Assembly: GCA_020850595.1 (NCBI GenBank)
Contig: JADZEK010000138.1
Location: 1-64,000 of the forward strand
DNA length: 64,000 nt
Reading direction: 5' to 3'
Source: Anaerolineales bacterium
GTDB lineage: Bacteria > Chloroflexota > Anaerolineae > Anaerolineales > UBA6663
Positions within the stretch are counted from its first letter, which is position 1. The number at the start of each line of letters is the position of its first letter. The notes below the pieces were generated by a model that saw only the letters and a program-made list of their open reading frames with translations, was not told the DNA's origin and made no database searches. Of the stretch, positions 1 to 8,435 are shown piece after piece. The translations under genes were made by a program, and so were the position numbers.

Positions 1-396
1 CGGCCCCATGTCGCTCAGCCGGAAGTCGCCCCCGAGCTCGGCCCCCGTGGCCGCGTTGAGGCGCTGCCCGAAGATTTCGTACTCATCGTCCACCAGCCCG
101 CCGCTGTTGTCGTCGCCCCACCACACCACCAGGTACTCGTCATTCTGGCTGTTGTAGGCCACCGCCGGGTCGAAGGCGTTGTAGCTCGTGCTCCCATCCG
201 GCCCCATGTCGCTCAGCCGGAAGTCGCCCCCGAGCTCGGCCCCCGTGGCCGCGTTGAGGCGCTGGCCGAAGATTTCGTACTCTTCGTCCACCAGCCCGCC
301 GCTGTTGTCGTCGCCCCGCCACACCACCAGGTACTCGTCATTCTGGCTGTTGTAGGCCACCGCCGGCGCACGGGCATCGTACAACGTGTCATCGCC
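1..396 (-). repeat. two tandem 198-bp coding repeats
   Basis: Positions 1-198 and 199-396 repeat with a period of exactly 198 bp, which is 66 codons and so keeps the frame. About the first 158 bases of each copy differ at only three positions; the remaining 40 or so diverge. A third, more diverged unit begins near 397. The array continues beyond the left edge. Confidence 0.9.
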
Positions 397-621
397 CATG
401 GTGCTCAGGCGGAAGTCGTTGGCGCCGACTTCCGCCTGCAGGGTCAGGGCGATGGCTTGCTCGGCGCTGATGGCCGGGCCGCCGGCGCGCCTGGGCGAAC
501 GGTATGGCGCGAGACCGGCCCCCGGGCCGGCCAGCACCAGCCCAAGACTGAGCACCGCATTGACCAGACGCAGCCCAAATGGGAAGGGGGATTGAGGCCG
601 CAAGTGGGGATGGGGCAGCAT
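1..621 (-). CDS. secreted repeat protein, N-terminal part (runs off left edge)
   Basis: The minus-strand frame is open from an ATG at 621 to the window edge, giving 207 codons with no stop. The start is preceded by a GAAAGG-like ribosome site. The N-terminus carries a hydrophobic stretch (LRLVNAVLSLGLVLAG) after a basic segment, as in a Sec signal peptide, so the product is probably exported. From about residue 65 it consists of roughly 66-residue units reading AYNSQNDEYLVVW, then an acidic DDNSGG segment, then EIFGQRLNAATG and GGDFRLSDMG. Units of this kind are common in secreted Chloroflexota and Planctomycetes proteins and resemble beta-propeller blades, with acidic loops that could bind calcium. 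No enzyme motif is visible. Function is unknown; surface adhesion or carbohydrate binding is only a guess. The last visible units are almost identical at DNA level. Confidence 0.8.
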   Translation of the reverse strand, partial: MLPHPHLRPQSPFPFGLRLVNAVLSLGLVLAGPGAGLAPYRSPRRAGGPAISAEQAIALTLQAEVGANDFRLSTMGDDTLYDARAPAVAYNSQNDEYLVVWRGDDNSGGLVDEEYEIFGQRLNAATGAELGGDFRLSDMGPDGSTSYNAFDPAVAYNSQNDEYLVVWWGDDNSGGLVDDEYEIFGQRLNAATGAELGGDFRLSDMGP

Positions 622-761
622 GCCGGCACACCTTTCGCGCACGACCTGGTCCGACCGCGGCTGGGCGGCCACCTAAAACGACGCTTACGCCGCGGACGTT
701 GCCGAGCTTGACGGCGAGGTTATGGACCAGAGTACAACAGGCGCATTAGCCGAGTCAAGGC
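622..761. other. intergenic region upstream of the secreted repeat protein
   Basis: This 140-bp gap lies between the repeat-protein start and the stop of the histidine phosphatase. It must hold the repeat-protein promoter unless the two are co-transcribed. I see no convincing paired -35/-10 boxes or terminator hairpin. Confidence 0.4.
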
Positions 762-1493
762 TTACGGAGACCCGCCGGAGGCGGCGCCAGCTTCGTTGTC
801 CGCTTCGGCCTCTGTCTTGTTGGCTGGCTGGTTCACGTCCCACCACTTGCTCAGGCGGCCATGCGCGCGGCCCGGCTGGTCTTGATAATGGCTTGTATCA
901 TTGAACAGCATCAGCCGCGCGCGGACGGGGTCTCTAAAATCCACGATGTTGAGGCAGGCCGGATGCTGGTCGAGGCGGTCGCGGTAGCCGCGCGCATCGA
1001 AGCCCAGCAAGCTGCTCAGGATCAGCCGCAACGTGGCCTTGTGACTGACGACCAGCACGTTCTGGTCTTGGTGCGTCACCACGATTTCGCGCACGACGGG
1101 CAGCGCGCGCGAGAGCACGCTCAGGCCGCTGTCGCCGCCCTGTGGCGCGAAGGTGAACGGGTCTAGCTCCCAACTGGCGTACTCGGCGGCGTAGCGCTGT
1201 TCGACTTCGGCGCGCGTCAGCCCCTCCCAGTGGCCGTGGGTGATCTCACGCAGGCCGTCGGCCGGCTGAGGCGTGAGGCCGCTACCGTGGGTGATGAGCG
1301 TGGCCGTCTCGACCGTCCGGCGCAAGGGGCTGCAATAGGCGGCCACGAGGCCAGCATCGGCCAGGCGGCGGCCCAGCGCGGCGGCCTGTGCGCGCCCCTC
1401 GTCCGAGAGTTCTACGTCAGTGGAGCCGGCAAAGCGGTCTTCGGCGCTGAGGACGGTCGCGCCGTGGCGCACGAGATATAAGCGGGTGGTCAT
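762..1493 (-). CDS. histidine phosphatase superfamily protein (phosphoglycerate mutase-like)
   Basis: This 243-residue protein opens with LYLVRHGAT, the RHG signature of the histidine phosphatase superfamily, with His10 as the expected phosphate acceptor. The following TDVELSDEGRAQAAALGRRL and the later SHKATLRLILSSLLG (second catalytic His) match the cofactor-dependent phosphoglycerate mutase/CobC branch. Members remove phosphate from small metabolites in the cytoplasm; the substrate cannot be told from sequence. An alanine- and glutamate-rich tail of about 20 residues ends the protein. The ATG at 1493 is preceded by AAAGGCGG. It lies downstream of two small genes on the same strand, 69 bp after the 79-residue protein. 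Confidence 0.85.
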   Translation of the reverse strand: MTTRLYLVRHGATVLSAEDRFAGSTDVELSDEGRAQAAALGRRLADAGLVAAYCSPLRRTVETATLITHGSGLTPQPADGLREITHGHWEGLTRAEVEQRYAAEYASWELDPFTFAPQGGDSGLSVLSRALPVVREIVVTHQDQNVLVVSHKATLRLILSSLLGFDARGYRDRLDQHPACLNIVDFRDPVRARLMLFNDTSHYQDQPGRAHGRLSKWWDVNQPANKTEAEADNEAGAASGGSP

Positions 1494-1562
1494 TGACCGC
1501 CTTTCAGAGAAGTAGGCGAGTGGCGGGGCAGAGCTACGCCAGGTGGAACAGCCCCGGCGCGC

Positions 1563-1802
1563 CTACTTCGCTTCGTACTCGATCTCGATCTCGTCCGCCT
1601 CGCCCAGCGCGCTGTCGAAGAGCTGCGCCACGCGCGCCTCCAGGCCGTTGCCGCGCAGGTACTCCAGCGTCAGGCGCGAGATAGCGTAGTCGCTGTCGGT
1701 CAGGCTCTCTTCTTCCAGGTTGTCACGCAGGAATTGCAAGTCGGCGTCGGTCACTTCGCCCAGGTAGCGGTGATCGGCTTTGACATACAGGGCATAAGGC
1801 AT
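1563..1802 (-). CDS. small acidic hypothetical protein, 79 aa
   Basis: The start is set at the ATG at 1802 because an AGGAGG box sits a few bases upstream and the recognisable sequence begins there (MPYALYVKADHRYLGEVTDA). A longer open frame reaches 1913, but that extension overlaps the next gene and is arginine- and serine-rich noise. The protein is acidic (EEESLTDSDYAISR...GEADEIEIEYEAK) and probably a compact alpha/beta domain. I do not recognise a named family. It follows the HEAT-like protein by 28 bases and is likely co-transcribed with it. Confidence 0.75.
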   Translation of the reverse strand: MPYALYVKADHRYLGEVTDADLQFLRDNLEEESLTDSDYAISRLTLEYLRGNGLEARVAQLFDSALGEADEIEIEYEAK

Positions 1803-1830
1803 TCGGCCTCCTGAGGCGGGGCGCGCGGCG

Positions 1831-2523
1831 CTACTGGTCTTCGGTGAGCCGGCGCAGGGTTTGCTTGAGGGCGGGCAGCAGCGCCTGGTCGTCGGGCCAG
1901 TCGCTGGGCGCAAACAGCATCGTCATCTGGCCCGCGCGCCGCCCCTCCAGCCGCCCGGCCAGCCCCTCCAGCACCGGCCCGGCGTCGGTGTAGCCCACCC
2001 GGCCGATCATGTCAATCGCGGCGGCGCGCAGCGGCAGCGCCGCGCCCCGGTCGCCGGCCAACCGCGTGAGCGCGGCCGAGCCGCCCGGCAGCCGCTCGAA
2101 CAGCCGCCGCAGCGTCTCCGGGTGCGCCAGGCCGGTCTGGTGCAGCTCCAGCATTGCTACCACCTGTGCCTGACCAAAGCGGCGGAGTTGGGCCACGACC
2201 GCGGCGCGCACCTCGGCCGGGTAGCGATACTCGCGGCCGCGCACCTCAAAGTAGTCGGCCAGCGCTTGCACAATTTGGGCACGCAGGGCGCGGTCGGGCT
2301 CTTCCACGCGCGTCGCCAGCAGGTGCAGCGTCAGCGCCGACTGGCGCGCGGCCTCGGAGCCGCACAGCAGCGCCAGGCCGCGGCGGCGTTCTTCGATGTG
2401 CGGCGAGACGAACATCTCGCCCGCCGTCCATGGTTCCACCGAGGGCACGGCGCGCGGGGTCAGGCTGGCCCGCAGCGGAGCCGGGGTGAGGTTGTAGCGC
2501 ACGCGGGAGCGAGGGCGCGGCAC
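1831..2523 (-). CDS. HEAT-repeat-like hypothetical protein
   Basis: This 230-residue, helix-rich protein has repeated amphipathic segments (ALRAQIVQALADYFEV, AAVVAQLRRFGQAQVV, ETLRRLFERLPGGSAAL, LRAAAIDMIGRVG) that look like HEAT/armadillo helical pairs. Such repeats usually mediate protein contacts. No catalytic motif is visible. The first codon of the open frame is a GTG at 2523, only 5 bases after the tal-pgi stop, which suggests translational coupling. The first 35 residues are basic and low-complexity, so an internal ATG at 2415 (MFVSPHIEERRRG) is an alternative start. Function is unknown. Confidence 0.65.
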   Translation of the reverse strand: MPRPRSRVRYNLTPAPLRASLTPRAVPSVEPWTAGEMFVSPHIEERRRGLALLCGSEAARQSALTLHLLATRVEEPDRALRAQIVQALADYFEVRGREYRYPAEVRAAVVAQLRRFGQAQVVAMLELHQTGLAHPETLRRLFERLPGGSAALTRLAGDRGAALPLRAAAIDMIGRVGYTDAGPVLEGLAGRLEGRRAGQMTMLFAPSDWPDDQALLPALKQTLRRLTEDQ

Positions 2524-2528
2524 GGCGG

Positions 2529-5510
2529 TTAGCGGCCCACCTTGGCCGGCTGGCGGGTAGGCTTGCCGTTGGCCTTGGGTTTGGCCGGGCGCTTCGCGCC
2601 CTTCTTACTTGCCGTTTTCTTGTTAGGCGCCGGCTTGGCACTCTTCTTGTTCGGTACGTTCTTGGCGCCCGCTTTCTTGGCTGCCTTTTTGGCGGGCGCG
2701 GCGGGGGTGCGCACGGCGGCCAGCGCTTTGCGCAAACCGCCCTCGATGTTGTCCCCCAGCGCAACACGCAGGGCGCGGCGCTGATGGGTCAGCAGCGCTT
2801 CGTAGTCGCCCAGGGCCTGGGCCTGCGTGCGGACGCTAAAGCTGTATGGCTCGCCGGGCACGGGCGCGTCTTGCGGGTCATGCGCCGTGAACTGCACGAA
2901 CACGCCGGTGTTGGCCCCGCCCTTGTGCAGTTGGCCGGTGGAGTGCAGGAAGCGCGGCCCGTAGCCGATGGTGACGGCGCGGCCGGTGCGGTCACGCACG
3001 GCGGCCTGCAAATCGCGCAGCAGCTTCTCGCGCGCGGGCGTGCGCTCGATGTAGGCGGTGAGGGCCACGTAGTCGCCGCGCCTGGCGCGCGCCAGGTGCT
3101 TCACGAGTTGGGCGGCGAAGTCGGGCGCGGCGGCGCTCAGCGCGCCGCCGGGGTCGGGCAGCGCCCCCTGCGCCTGCCAGGTGTCCAGCAAGCGCACGGT
3201 GTTGTCCTTAGACTCCTGGACGTTGGGCTGATCGAAGGGGTCTATGCTCAGCACCCAGCCCGCGGCGGCCGTGGCGATCTCCCACTTGAGGAACTCGCCA
3301 CCCAGCGCATAGCGGTCGGGCAGCGTGATGCGGATGACCGGCTGCCGAGCGGCGGCCAGCGCAGCGGCGGCGCGGTCAGTCGCGTTGGCGCGCGCGCCGG
3401 CCAGCTTGAGGCTCACGAACACACGATCGCGGCCATAGGCGGGCGGCGCGGCGGGGCGCTCGCCCTCCACGGGCAGGATGCCCACGCCCTCTTTGCCGGT
3501 GGACTCGGCGATGAGGTGTTCGATCCAATAGCCGACCGTGCTCAGCGCGGGCGGCATGAGGAAGGTCAGCTTGTCGCGGCCCGCCTGGGCCAGCGCGCCC
3601 AGGGCCGCGCCGAGCGTCAGGCCGGGGTTCTGCAGGGCGGGCACGCCGGCCCCGCACGCCTGCGCCATCTCGGCCGCGCCGGCCAACAGGCGGGCCACGT
3701 CAATGCCCATGAGCGCGGCGGGGGCCAACCCGAAGAACGACAGCGCCGAGTAGCGGCCGCCGATCTCCGGCGGGTTGAGGAACACTTTGCGGAAGCGGTG
3801 CTCGGCGGCGGTGCGCTCCATGGCCGTGCCGGGGTCGGTGATGGCGATGAAGTTGTCGCCGGCCTGGTCGCCTTTGAGCGCCTTGACCTTCTCCCAAAAA
3901 TACTTGAAGAAGGCGTTCGGCTCGGTGGTCGAGCCGCTCTTGCTGGCGATGATGTACAGCGTGCGCGCCGGGTCGCTGCGCGCCTCGGCCGCCAGCACAG
4001 CGGCCGGGTCGGTCGAATCGAGCACGGCCAGGTCGAGGTAACCGGGGGCGAGGCCGAATGTCTCGCGCAGCACCTCGGGGGCGAGCGACGAGCCGCCCAT
4101 GCCGCACAGCAGCGCGTGGGTGAAGCCCGCGCGCTGGGCCGCTTGCGCGCAGGCCGTCATCTCGTCTAAGCGGCCCTGCATGGTCGTGAACACATCCAGC
4201 CAGCCCAGCCGAATTCTGATCTCGGCCTGGTGGGCGGGCGCGTCGGGCTTCCAGAGCGTGGAGTCTTTTTTCCACAGGCGCTTGCCAAACTCCGCCTGGG
4301 TCAGCGCGGCCTGGGCGGCGCGCACAGCGGCGCGCAGCGGCCCGGCGGGCAGGGTCAGCGCCTGCCGGTCGCCGGCCAGCACGGCGGCGCGGCGCGCAGC
4401 CACCACTTGCATCAGCGTCTCGAAGGACTTAGTGAACGAGGCCACGCCGTCCACTTCCAGCTTGTGCGTCACCTCGGCCATGCGGATGCCGAAGGCTTCC
4501 AACTGCTCGATGGTGCGCGCGGCCTCCTCCAGGCCAGCGGCCAGGCGCGCCTGGGGCCGGCCGTGGTCCTTGTAGGCCAAAATCGTCGCCGGGGGCAGGG
4601 TGTCCACCGTGTCGGGACCGATCAGCGCTTCCACGTAATAGATGTCTGGGTAGGCCGGGTTTTTGGTGGAGGTGCTGGCCCACAGCGGGCGCTGCTTACG
4701 CGCCCCTTTGGCTTCCAGCGCCGCCCATCGCTCACTGCCGAAGCGCGCCAGAAAGCGCCCGTAGGCCAGCTTGGCGTTGGCGATGGCCGCCTGCCCGCGC
4801 AGCGCCGCGAACGGCCGGCCCGCCTCGGTTTCCGCGCCGCCGACAGCCTGAATGCGCGCCTCCAGCAGCTTGTCCACCAGCGTGTCCACCCGGCTGACGA
4901 AGAAGCTCGCCACCGAGGCGAGGCGGCCGATGGGCTGCCCGGCCGCGGCGCGCTGCTCCAGCCCGGCCAGGTAAGCTTCCATGACGGCTTCGTAGCGCTC
5001 CAACGAGAAGATCAGCGTGACGTTGATGTTGACGCCCGCCGCGATGCTCTGCTGGATGGCGGGCAGGCCTTCCAGCGTGGCCGGAATTTTCACCATCAGG
5101 TTCGGGCGGTTGACGGCCGCCCACAGGCGCTGGGCCTCGGCCACGGTGGCGGCGGTGTTGTTGGCGAAGTTGGGGCGCACCTCGATGCTCACGTAACCGT
5201 CGGCGCCCTGAGTGCGGTCGAACACCGGCCGGAAGACATCGGCCGCGCCCTGAATGTCTTCGATGGAGAGTTGGTCGAAGATGGCGTCGGGCGTGCGGCC
5301 GGCGCGCGCCAGCCGCGCCAGGGCCTCGTCGTAGTCGGTGTTGTTGGCGATGGCCTGCTCGAAGATGGTCGGGTTCGAGGTCAGGCCGGTGATGTCGCCG
5401 TCGGCCACCATCTGGGCCAGCTTGCCCGAGGTGAGCAGTTCGCGGCGGATGTTGTCGTGCCATGGCGATTGCCCCAACTGCTGCATCGCCACCAAAGGAT
5501 TAAGCGTCAT
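2529..5510 (-). CDS. bifunctional transaldolase / glucose-6-phosphate isomerase
   Basis: A 993-residue fusion. Residues of about 1-365 are transaldolase: TGLTSNPTIFEQAI and the Schiff-base lysine segment LMVKIPATLEGLPAI. Residues of about 400-930 are phosphoglucose isomerase: GMGGSSLAPEVLRETFG, IASKSGSTTEPN and a C-terminal QPNVQESKDN segment. It links the non-oxidative pentose phosphate pathway to glycolysis in the cytoplasm by interconverting sedoheptulose-7-P/G3P with F6P/E4P, and G6P with F6P. The ATG at 5510 was chosen over the longer frame (5546) because GGAGTCTG lies just upstream and the domain begins there. The last 55 or so residues are a Lys/Ala/Pro-rich tail outside both enzyme folds. 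It follows rpiB and transketolase, which supports the assignment. Confidence 0.92.
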   Translation of the reverse strand: MTLNPLVAMQQLGQSPWHDNIRRELLTSGKLAQMVADGDITGLTSNPTIFEQAIANNTDYDEALARLARAGRTPDAIFDQLSIEDIQGAADVFRPVFDRTQGADGYVSIEVRPNFANNTAATVAEAQRLWAAVNRPNLMVKIPATLEGLPAIQQSIAAGVNINVTLIFSLERYEAVMEAYLAGLEQRAAAGQPIGRLASVASFFVSRVDTLVDKLLEARIQAVGGAETEAGRPFAALRGQAAIANAKLAYGRFLARFGSERWAALEAKGARKQRPLWASTSTKNPAYPDIYYVEALIGPDTVDTLPPATILAYKDHGRPQARLAAGLEEAARTIEQLEAFGIRMAEVTHKLEVDGVASFTKSFETLMQVVAARRAAVLAGDRQALTLPAGPLRAAVRAAQAALTQAEFGKRLWKKDSTLWKPDAPAHQAEIRIRLGWLDVFTTMQGRLDEMTACAQAAQRAGFTHALLCGMGGSSLAPEVLRETFGLAPGYLDLAVLDSTDPAAVLAAEARSDPARTLYIIASKSGSTTEPNAFFKYFWEKVKALKGDQAGDNFIAITDPGTAMERTAAEHRFRKVFLNPPEIGGRYSALSFFGLAPAALMGIDVARLLAGAAEMAQACGAGVPALQNPGLTLGAALGALAQAGRDKLTFLMPPALSTVGYWIEHLIAESTGKEGVGILPVEGERPAAPPAYGRDRVFVSLKLAGARANATDRAAAALAAARQPVIRITLPDRYALGGEFLKWEIATAAAGWVLSIDPFDQPNVQESKDNTVRLLDTWQAQGALPDPGGALSAAAPDFAAQLVKHLARARRGDYVALTAYIERTPAREKLLRDLQAAVRDRTGRAVTIGYGPRFLHSTGQLHKGGANTGVFVQFTAHDPQDAPVPGEPYSFSVRTQAQALGDYEALLTHQRRALRVALGDNIEGGLRKALAAVRTPAAPAKKAAKKAGAKNVPNKKSAKPAPNKKTASKKGAKRPAKPKANGKPTRQPAKVGR

Positions 5511-5553
5511 GCCAGACTCCTGCAAACGATAAAGGATCAACCCCAAAAAGCAA

Positions 5554-6015
5554 CTACGGCGGCCCGCGGCGCGCGGCCTGCTCCAGGACCTTAACCTTGC
5601 CCAGCCGCCGCAGGTGCCGCGCCTCGCCCGAGAACCGCGCGCCGAGAAATGCCCTGACCAGTTCGGGGATCAGTTCGGGGCCGATGACGCGCGCGCCCAA
5701 GCAGAGCACGTTCATGTCGTCGTGCTCCACGCCCTGGTGCGCGCTGTAGGTGTCGTGGCAGATCGCGCCGCGCAACCCAGTCAGCTTGTTCACGGCCACA
5801 CAGGCCCCCACCCCGCTGCCGCACAGCAGGATGCCCCGCTCGGCCCGGCCCTGCTGAATGGCCTCGCCGATGGCCTGGGCAAAGTCGGGATAGTCGCTCG
5901 GCTCGGCGGAAAACGCGCCCAGGTCGAGCACCGCGTGGCCGGTGGCGCGGACGACCTCGATCACCTTGGCCTTCAGCGGGAACCCGCCGTGATCGCACGC
6001 GACAGCAATAATCAT
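5554..6015 (-). CDS. rpiB: ribose-5-phosphate isomerase B
   Basis: A 153-residue protein of the RpiB/LacAB family: MIIAVACDHGGFPLKAK (phosphate and substrate site), GILLCGSGVGACVAVNK with the catalytic Cys65, and HDTYSAHQGVEHDDMNVLCLG. It interconverts ribose-5-P and ribulose-5-P. The ATG at 6015 lies 2 bases after the transketolase stop, so the two are translationally coupled. A longer open frame reaching 6828 is only the antisense-like shifted frame through transketolase. The C-terminus has a slightly long basic tail. Confidence 0.93.
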   Translation of the reverse strand: MIIAVACDHGGFPLKAKVIEVVRATGHAVLDLGAFSAEPSDYPDFAQAIGEAIQQGRAERGILLCGSGVGACVAVNKLTGLRGAICHDTYSAHQGVEHDDMNVLCLGARVIGPELIPELVRAFLGARFSGEARHLRRLGKVKVLEQAARRGPP

Positions 6016-6017
6016 GG

Positions 6018-8066
6018 TCACTTCCCCAGCAGGGCCAGCGCCCGCGCGACGATGTTCTCGGCGGTGTAGCCAAACTCCTTGAAGATGCGCGGGGCCGGGG
6101 CCGATGCGCCATAGTGGTCGAAGGTGATGGTGTCGCCGTGGTCGCCCACCCAGCGGCGCCAACCGAGCGGCACGCCGGTCTCCACCGCCAGCCGCGCGGT
6201 GACGCTGGGCGGCAGCACGCTGTCGCGGTAGACGGCGGGCTGCTCCTCGAACAGCTCCCAACACGGCATGGAGACCAGCCGCGCGCGGACGCCCTGCGCG
6301 GCCAGCGCCGGCTCGGCGGCGACAATATGCTGCACCTCTGAGCCGGTCGCCATCAGGATCAGCTGCGGGTCGGTCACCTGCGGGTTGAGCACATAGGCGC
6401 CCTGGCGCAGGCCCTCGGCCGAGGCCAGCGCCGCCCGGTCGAGCGTCGGCACGTTCTGGCGGGTGAAGGCAAAGGCGGTGGGGCGGTGGCGGTTTTCCAA
6501 CGCCACCTGCCAGGCCCAGGCCGTCTCGTTGGCGTCGGCCGGGCGGATAAAGAGCAGGTTGGGGATGGCCCGCAGCGCGGCGTAGTGCTCCACCGCCTGG
6601 TGGGTGGGGCCGTCCTCGCCCAGGCCGATGCTGTCGTGCGTGAAGACGAAGAGCACGCCGGCGTGCATGATGGCCGCCAGCCGGATGGCAGGACGCATGT
6701 AGTCCGAGAAGACCAGGAAGGTGGCGGTGTAGGGGAGGAAGCCGCCGTGCCGCGCCAGCCCGTTGGCGATAGCGCCCATGGCGTGCTCGCGCACGCCGAA
6801 GTGCAGGTTGCGCCCGGCGTAGGTCCACGCGCCGCCGGAGAGACCCTGCACGCTGCCAGGCTCAGGCGGCCGCTCGAAGTCGCCGCCGTTCTTGATGACG
6901 GTGAAGGTGGAGGGGTTAAGGTCGGCCGAGCCGCCCATCAGCTCGGGCAGTTTGGCAGCGAAGGCGTTGAGGGCCGCCTCGCCCGCCTTGCGCGTGGCCA
7001 GGCCTTTGGCGTCGGCGGGGAAACTCGGCCGGGCCGCCTGCCAACCCGCGGGCATTTCGCCCGCCAGCCGGCGCTTAAGCTCGGCGGCCGGCTCGGGGTA
7101 AGCCTGGGTGTAGGCGGCCAGGCGCGCCTCCCAGGCGGCCTCAGCAGCCTGGCCGGTGCTCAGCGCCTCGCGGAAGTGCTCTAGCGCCTCGCCAGGGATG
7201 AAGAACATTTCTTCCGTGGGCCAGCCCAGGTTCTGCTTGGCGGCTTTCAGCTCGTCTGGGCCGAGCGGGCTGCCGTGCGCCTCGGAGGTGTTCTCCTTGT
7301 GCGGCGCGCCGTAGCCGATGATGGTGCGCACGGCGATGAGCGACGGCTGAGCGGTAGCCGCCTGCGCCGCCTTGAGCGCGGCGTCTATGGCGTCTACGTC
7401 GTTGCCGTCGGCCACGCGCTGGGTGTGCCAGCCATAAGCCTCGAAGCGCTTGAGGACGTCCTCGCTGAAGGCCAGGTTGGTCGTGCCGGCCAGCGAGATG
7501 TGGTTGTCGTCGTAGAGCACAATGAGCTTGCCCAGGCGCAGGTGGCCCGCCAGTGAGCACGCTTCGGAGGCTACGCCTTCCATTAGATCGCCGTCGGTGG
7601 CGATGACGTAAGTGTGATGATTGACGACGGTGTGGCCGGGGCGGTTATACACGGCGGCCAGGTGGGCCTCGCCAATCGCCAGGCCGACGGCGTTGCTGAG
7701 GCCCTGCCCCAGCGGGCCGGTGGTGGTCTCCACGCCGGGAGTCAAATCGGCTTCGGGATGGCCGGGGGTGTTGCTGCCCCATTGGCGAAAATGCTCAAGG
7801 TCGTCTAGCGAGAGCGGGTAACCGGTGAGGTGCAAGAGGGAATAGAGCAGCATTGAGCCGTGCCCGCCGGAGAGCACGAAGCGGTCGCGGTCGGCCCAGT
7901 GGGGGTGGTGCGGGTTGTGCTTCAGGTAGCGTGTCCAGAGCACATAGGCCATGGCGGCTGCGCCCATGGGCAAGCCGGGGTGACCGCTGTTGGCTTTTTG
8001 CACGCCGTCGGCGGAGAGGAAGCGGATGGTGTTGATGCTGAGGGTGTCGAGGGGGGTAGCAGACAT
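6018..8066 (-). CDS. tkt: transketolase
   Basis: A full-length 682-residue transketolase. It has the N-terminal [20 protein letters not shown], the thiamine diphosphate motif ATDGDLMEG...DDNHIS, and [20 protein letters not shown] in the pyrimidine-binding domain. The C-terminal domain runs to the end. It transfers two-carbon units between ketoses and aldoses (non-oxidative pentose phosphate pathway). The ATG at 8066 follows GGAGTCTG, nearly the same leader seen before tal-pgi. It is the first gene of a tkt-rpiB-tal/pgi operon, driven by the promoter at 8128-8156. Confidence 0.95.
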   Translation of the reverse strand: MSATPLDTLSINTIRFLSADGVQKANSGHPGLPMGAAAMAYVLWTRYLKHNPHHPHWADRDRFVLSGGHGSMLLYSLLHLTGYPLSLDDLEHFRQWGSNTPGHPEADLTPGVETTTGPLGQGLSNAVGLAIGEAHLAAVYNRPGHTVVNHHTYVIATDGDLMEGVASEACSLAGHLRLGKLIVLYDDNHISLAGTTNLAFSEDVLKRFEAYGWHTQRVADGNDVDAIDAALKAAQAATAQPSLIAVRTIIGYGAPHKENTSEAHGSPLGPDELKAAKQNLGWPTEEMFFIPGEALEHFREALSTGQAAEAAWEARLAAYTQAYPEPAAELKRRLAGEMPAGWQAARPSFPADAKGLATRKAGEAALNAFAAKLPELMGGSADLNPSTFTVIKNGGDFERPPEPGSVQGLSGGAWTYAGRNLHFGVREHAMGAIANGLARHGGFLPYTATFLVFSDYMRPAIRLAAIMHAGVLFVFTHDSIGLGEDGPTHQAVEHYAALRAIPNLLFIRPADANETAWAWQVALENRHRPTAFAFTRQNVPTLDRAALASAEGLRQGAYVLNPQVTDPQLILMATGSEVQHIVAAEPALAAQGVRARLVSMPCWELFEEQPAVYRDSVLPPSVTARLAVETGVPLGWRRWVGDHGDTITFDHYGASAPAPRIFKEFGYTAENIVARALALLGK

Positions 8067-8127
8067 TCAGACTCCAGGCTGGGAAGGGCGGCGCCGACGG
8101 CCGAGCCATGCGCCGATGCGCCAACTG

Positions 8128-8156
8128 AATCTACCGCCATAGGTCGGGTTCGTCAA
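8128..8156 (-). promoter_or_regulatory. sigma-70-type promoter of the tkt-rpiB-tal/pgi operon
   Basis: On the minus strand TTGACG (8151-8156) is followed after exactly 17 bases by TAGATT (8128-8133). Transcription would begin near 8121, giving a leader of about 55 bases before the transketolase ATG. This is the best-spaced promoter in the window. Confidence 0.55.
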
Positions 8157-8435
8157 ACGTGGGCGCATGGGGCCAGAGCGCGGACAATGCGCAGGCGGCC
8201 GCTCGCGACCCGGCCAGGCCGAGACGAGGTCAGGGCAAGGACGACGCCCGATGCGATCCAAAGCCAACGCCCCCACACGCCCAACCAGGCCGAGCGATGC
8301 TCGCCACGCAAGCCAGCGGCGGGCAGCGCCGGCCGGCGCTGCCCCGCGCAGGAGCGCAAGCCTGTGCGCTCGGCGGCCACTCGCGACCGGTAAGGCGTAG
8401 TTCGTTCGGCAGCTGTTCTTAGACGAAACCGGGCG
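8157..8435. other. non-coding region between tkt promoter and corrinoid protein gene
   Basis: No supported gene lies here; the short frames in it have no family resemblance or ribosome sites. The only clear structure is the perfect palindrome at 8321-8344. Together with the promoter segment, the whole gap from 8067 to 8435 is 369 bp. Confidence 0.6.
8321..8344 (-). terminator. perfect 24-nt palindrome, possible terminator of the corrinoid operon
   Basis: GGGCAGCGCCGG (8321-8332) is followed directly by its exact reverse complement (8333-8344). As RNA it could form a very stable GC hairpin. It sits about 92 bases downstream of the stop of the corrinoid protein gene, so it may end that transcript. 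No T-run follows, so it is not a classical intrinsic terminator. Confidence 0.4.

Noticed and set aside
1..396. CRISPR-like array
   Set aside because: The repeats are 198 bp, contiguous without spacers and coding in frame.
2784..4169. 461-codon plus-strand open frame opposite tal-pgi
   Set aside because: It is the antisense shadow of a clear enzyme gene in GC-rich DNA; its Arg/Gly/His-rich translation has no family features.
6016..6828. N-terminal extension of the rpiB frame
   Set aside because: It lies wholly inside transketolase in another frame; RpiB homology begins exactly at the ATG at 6015.
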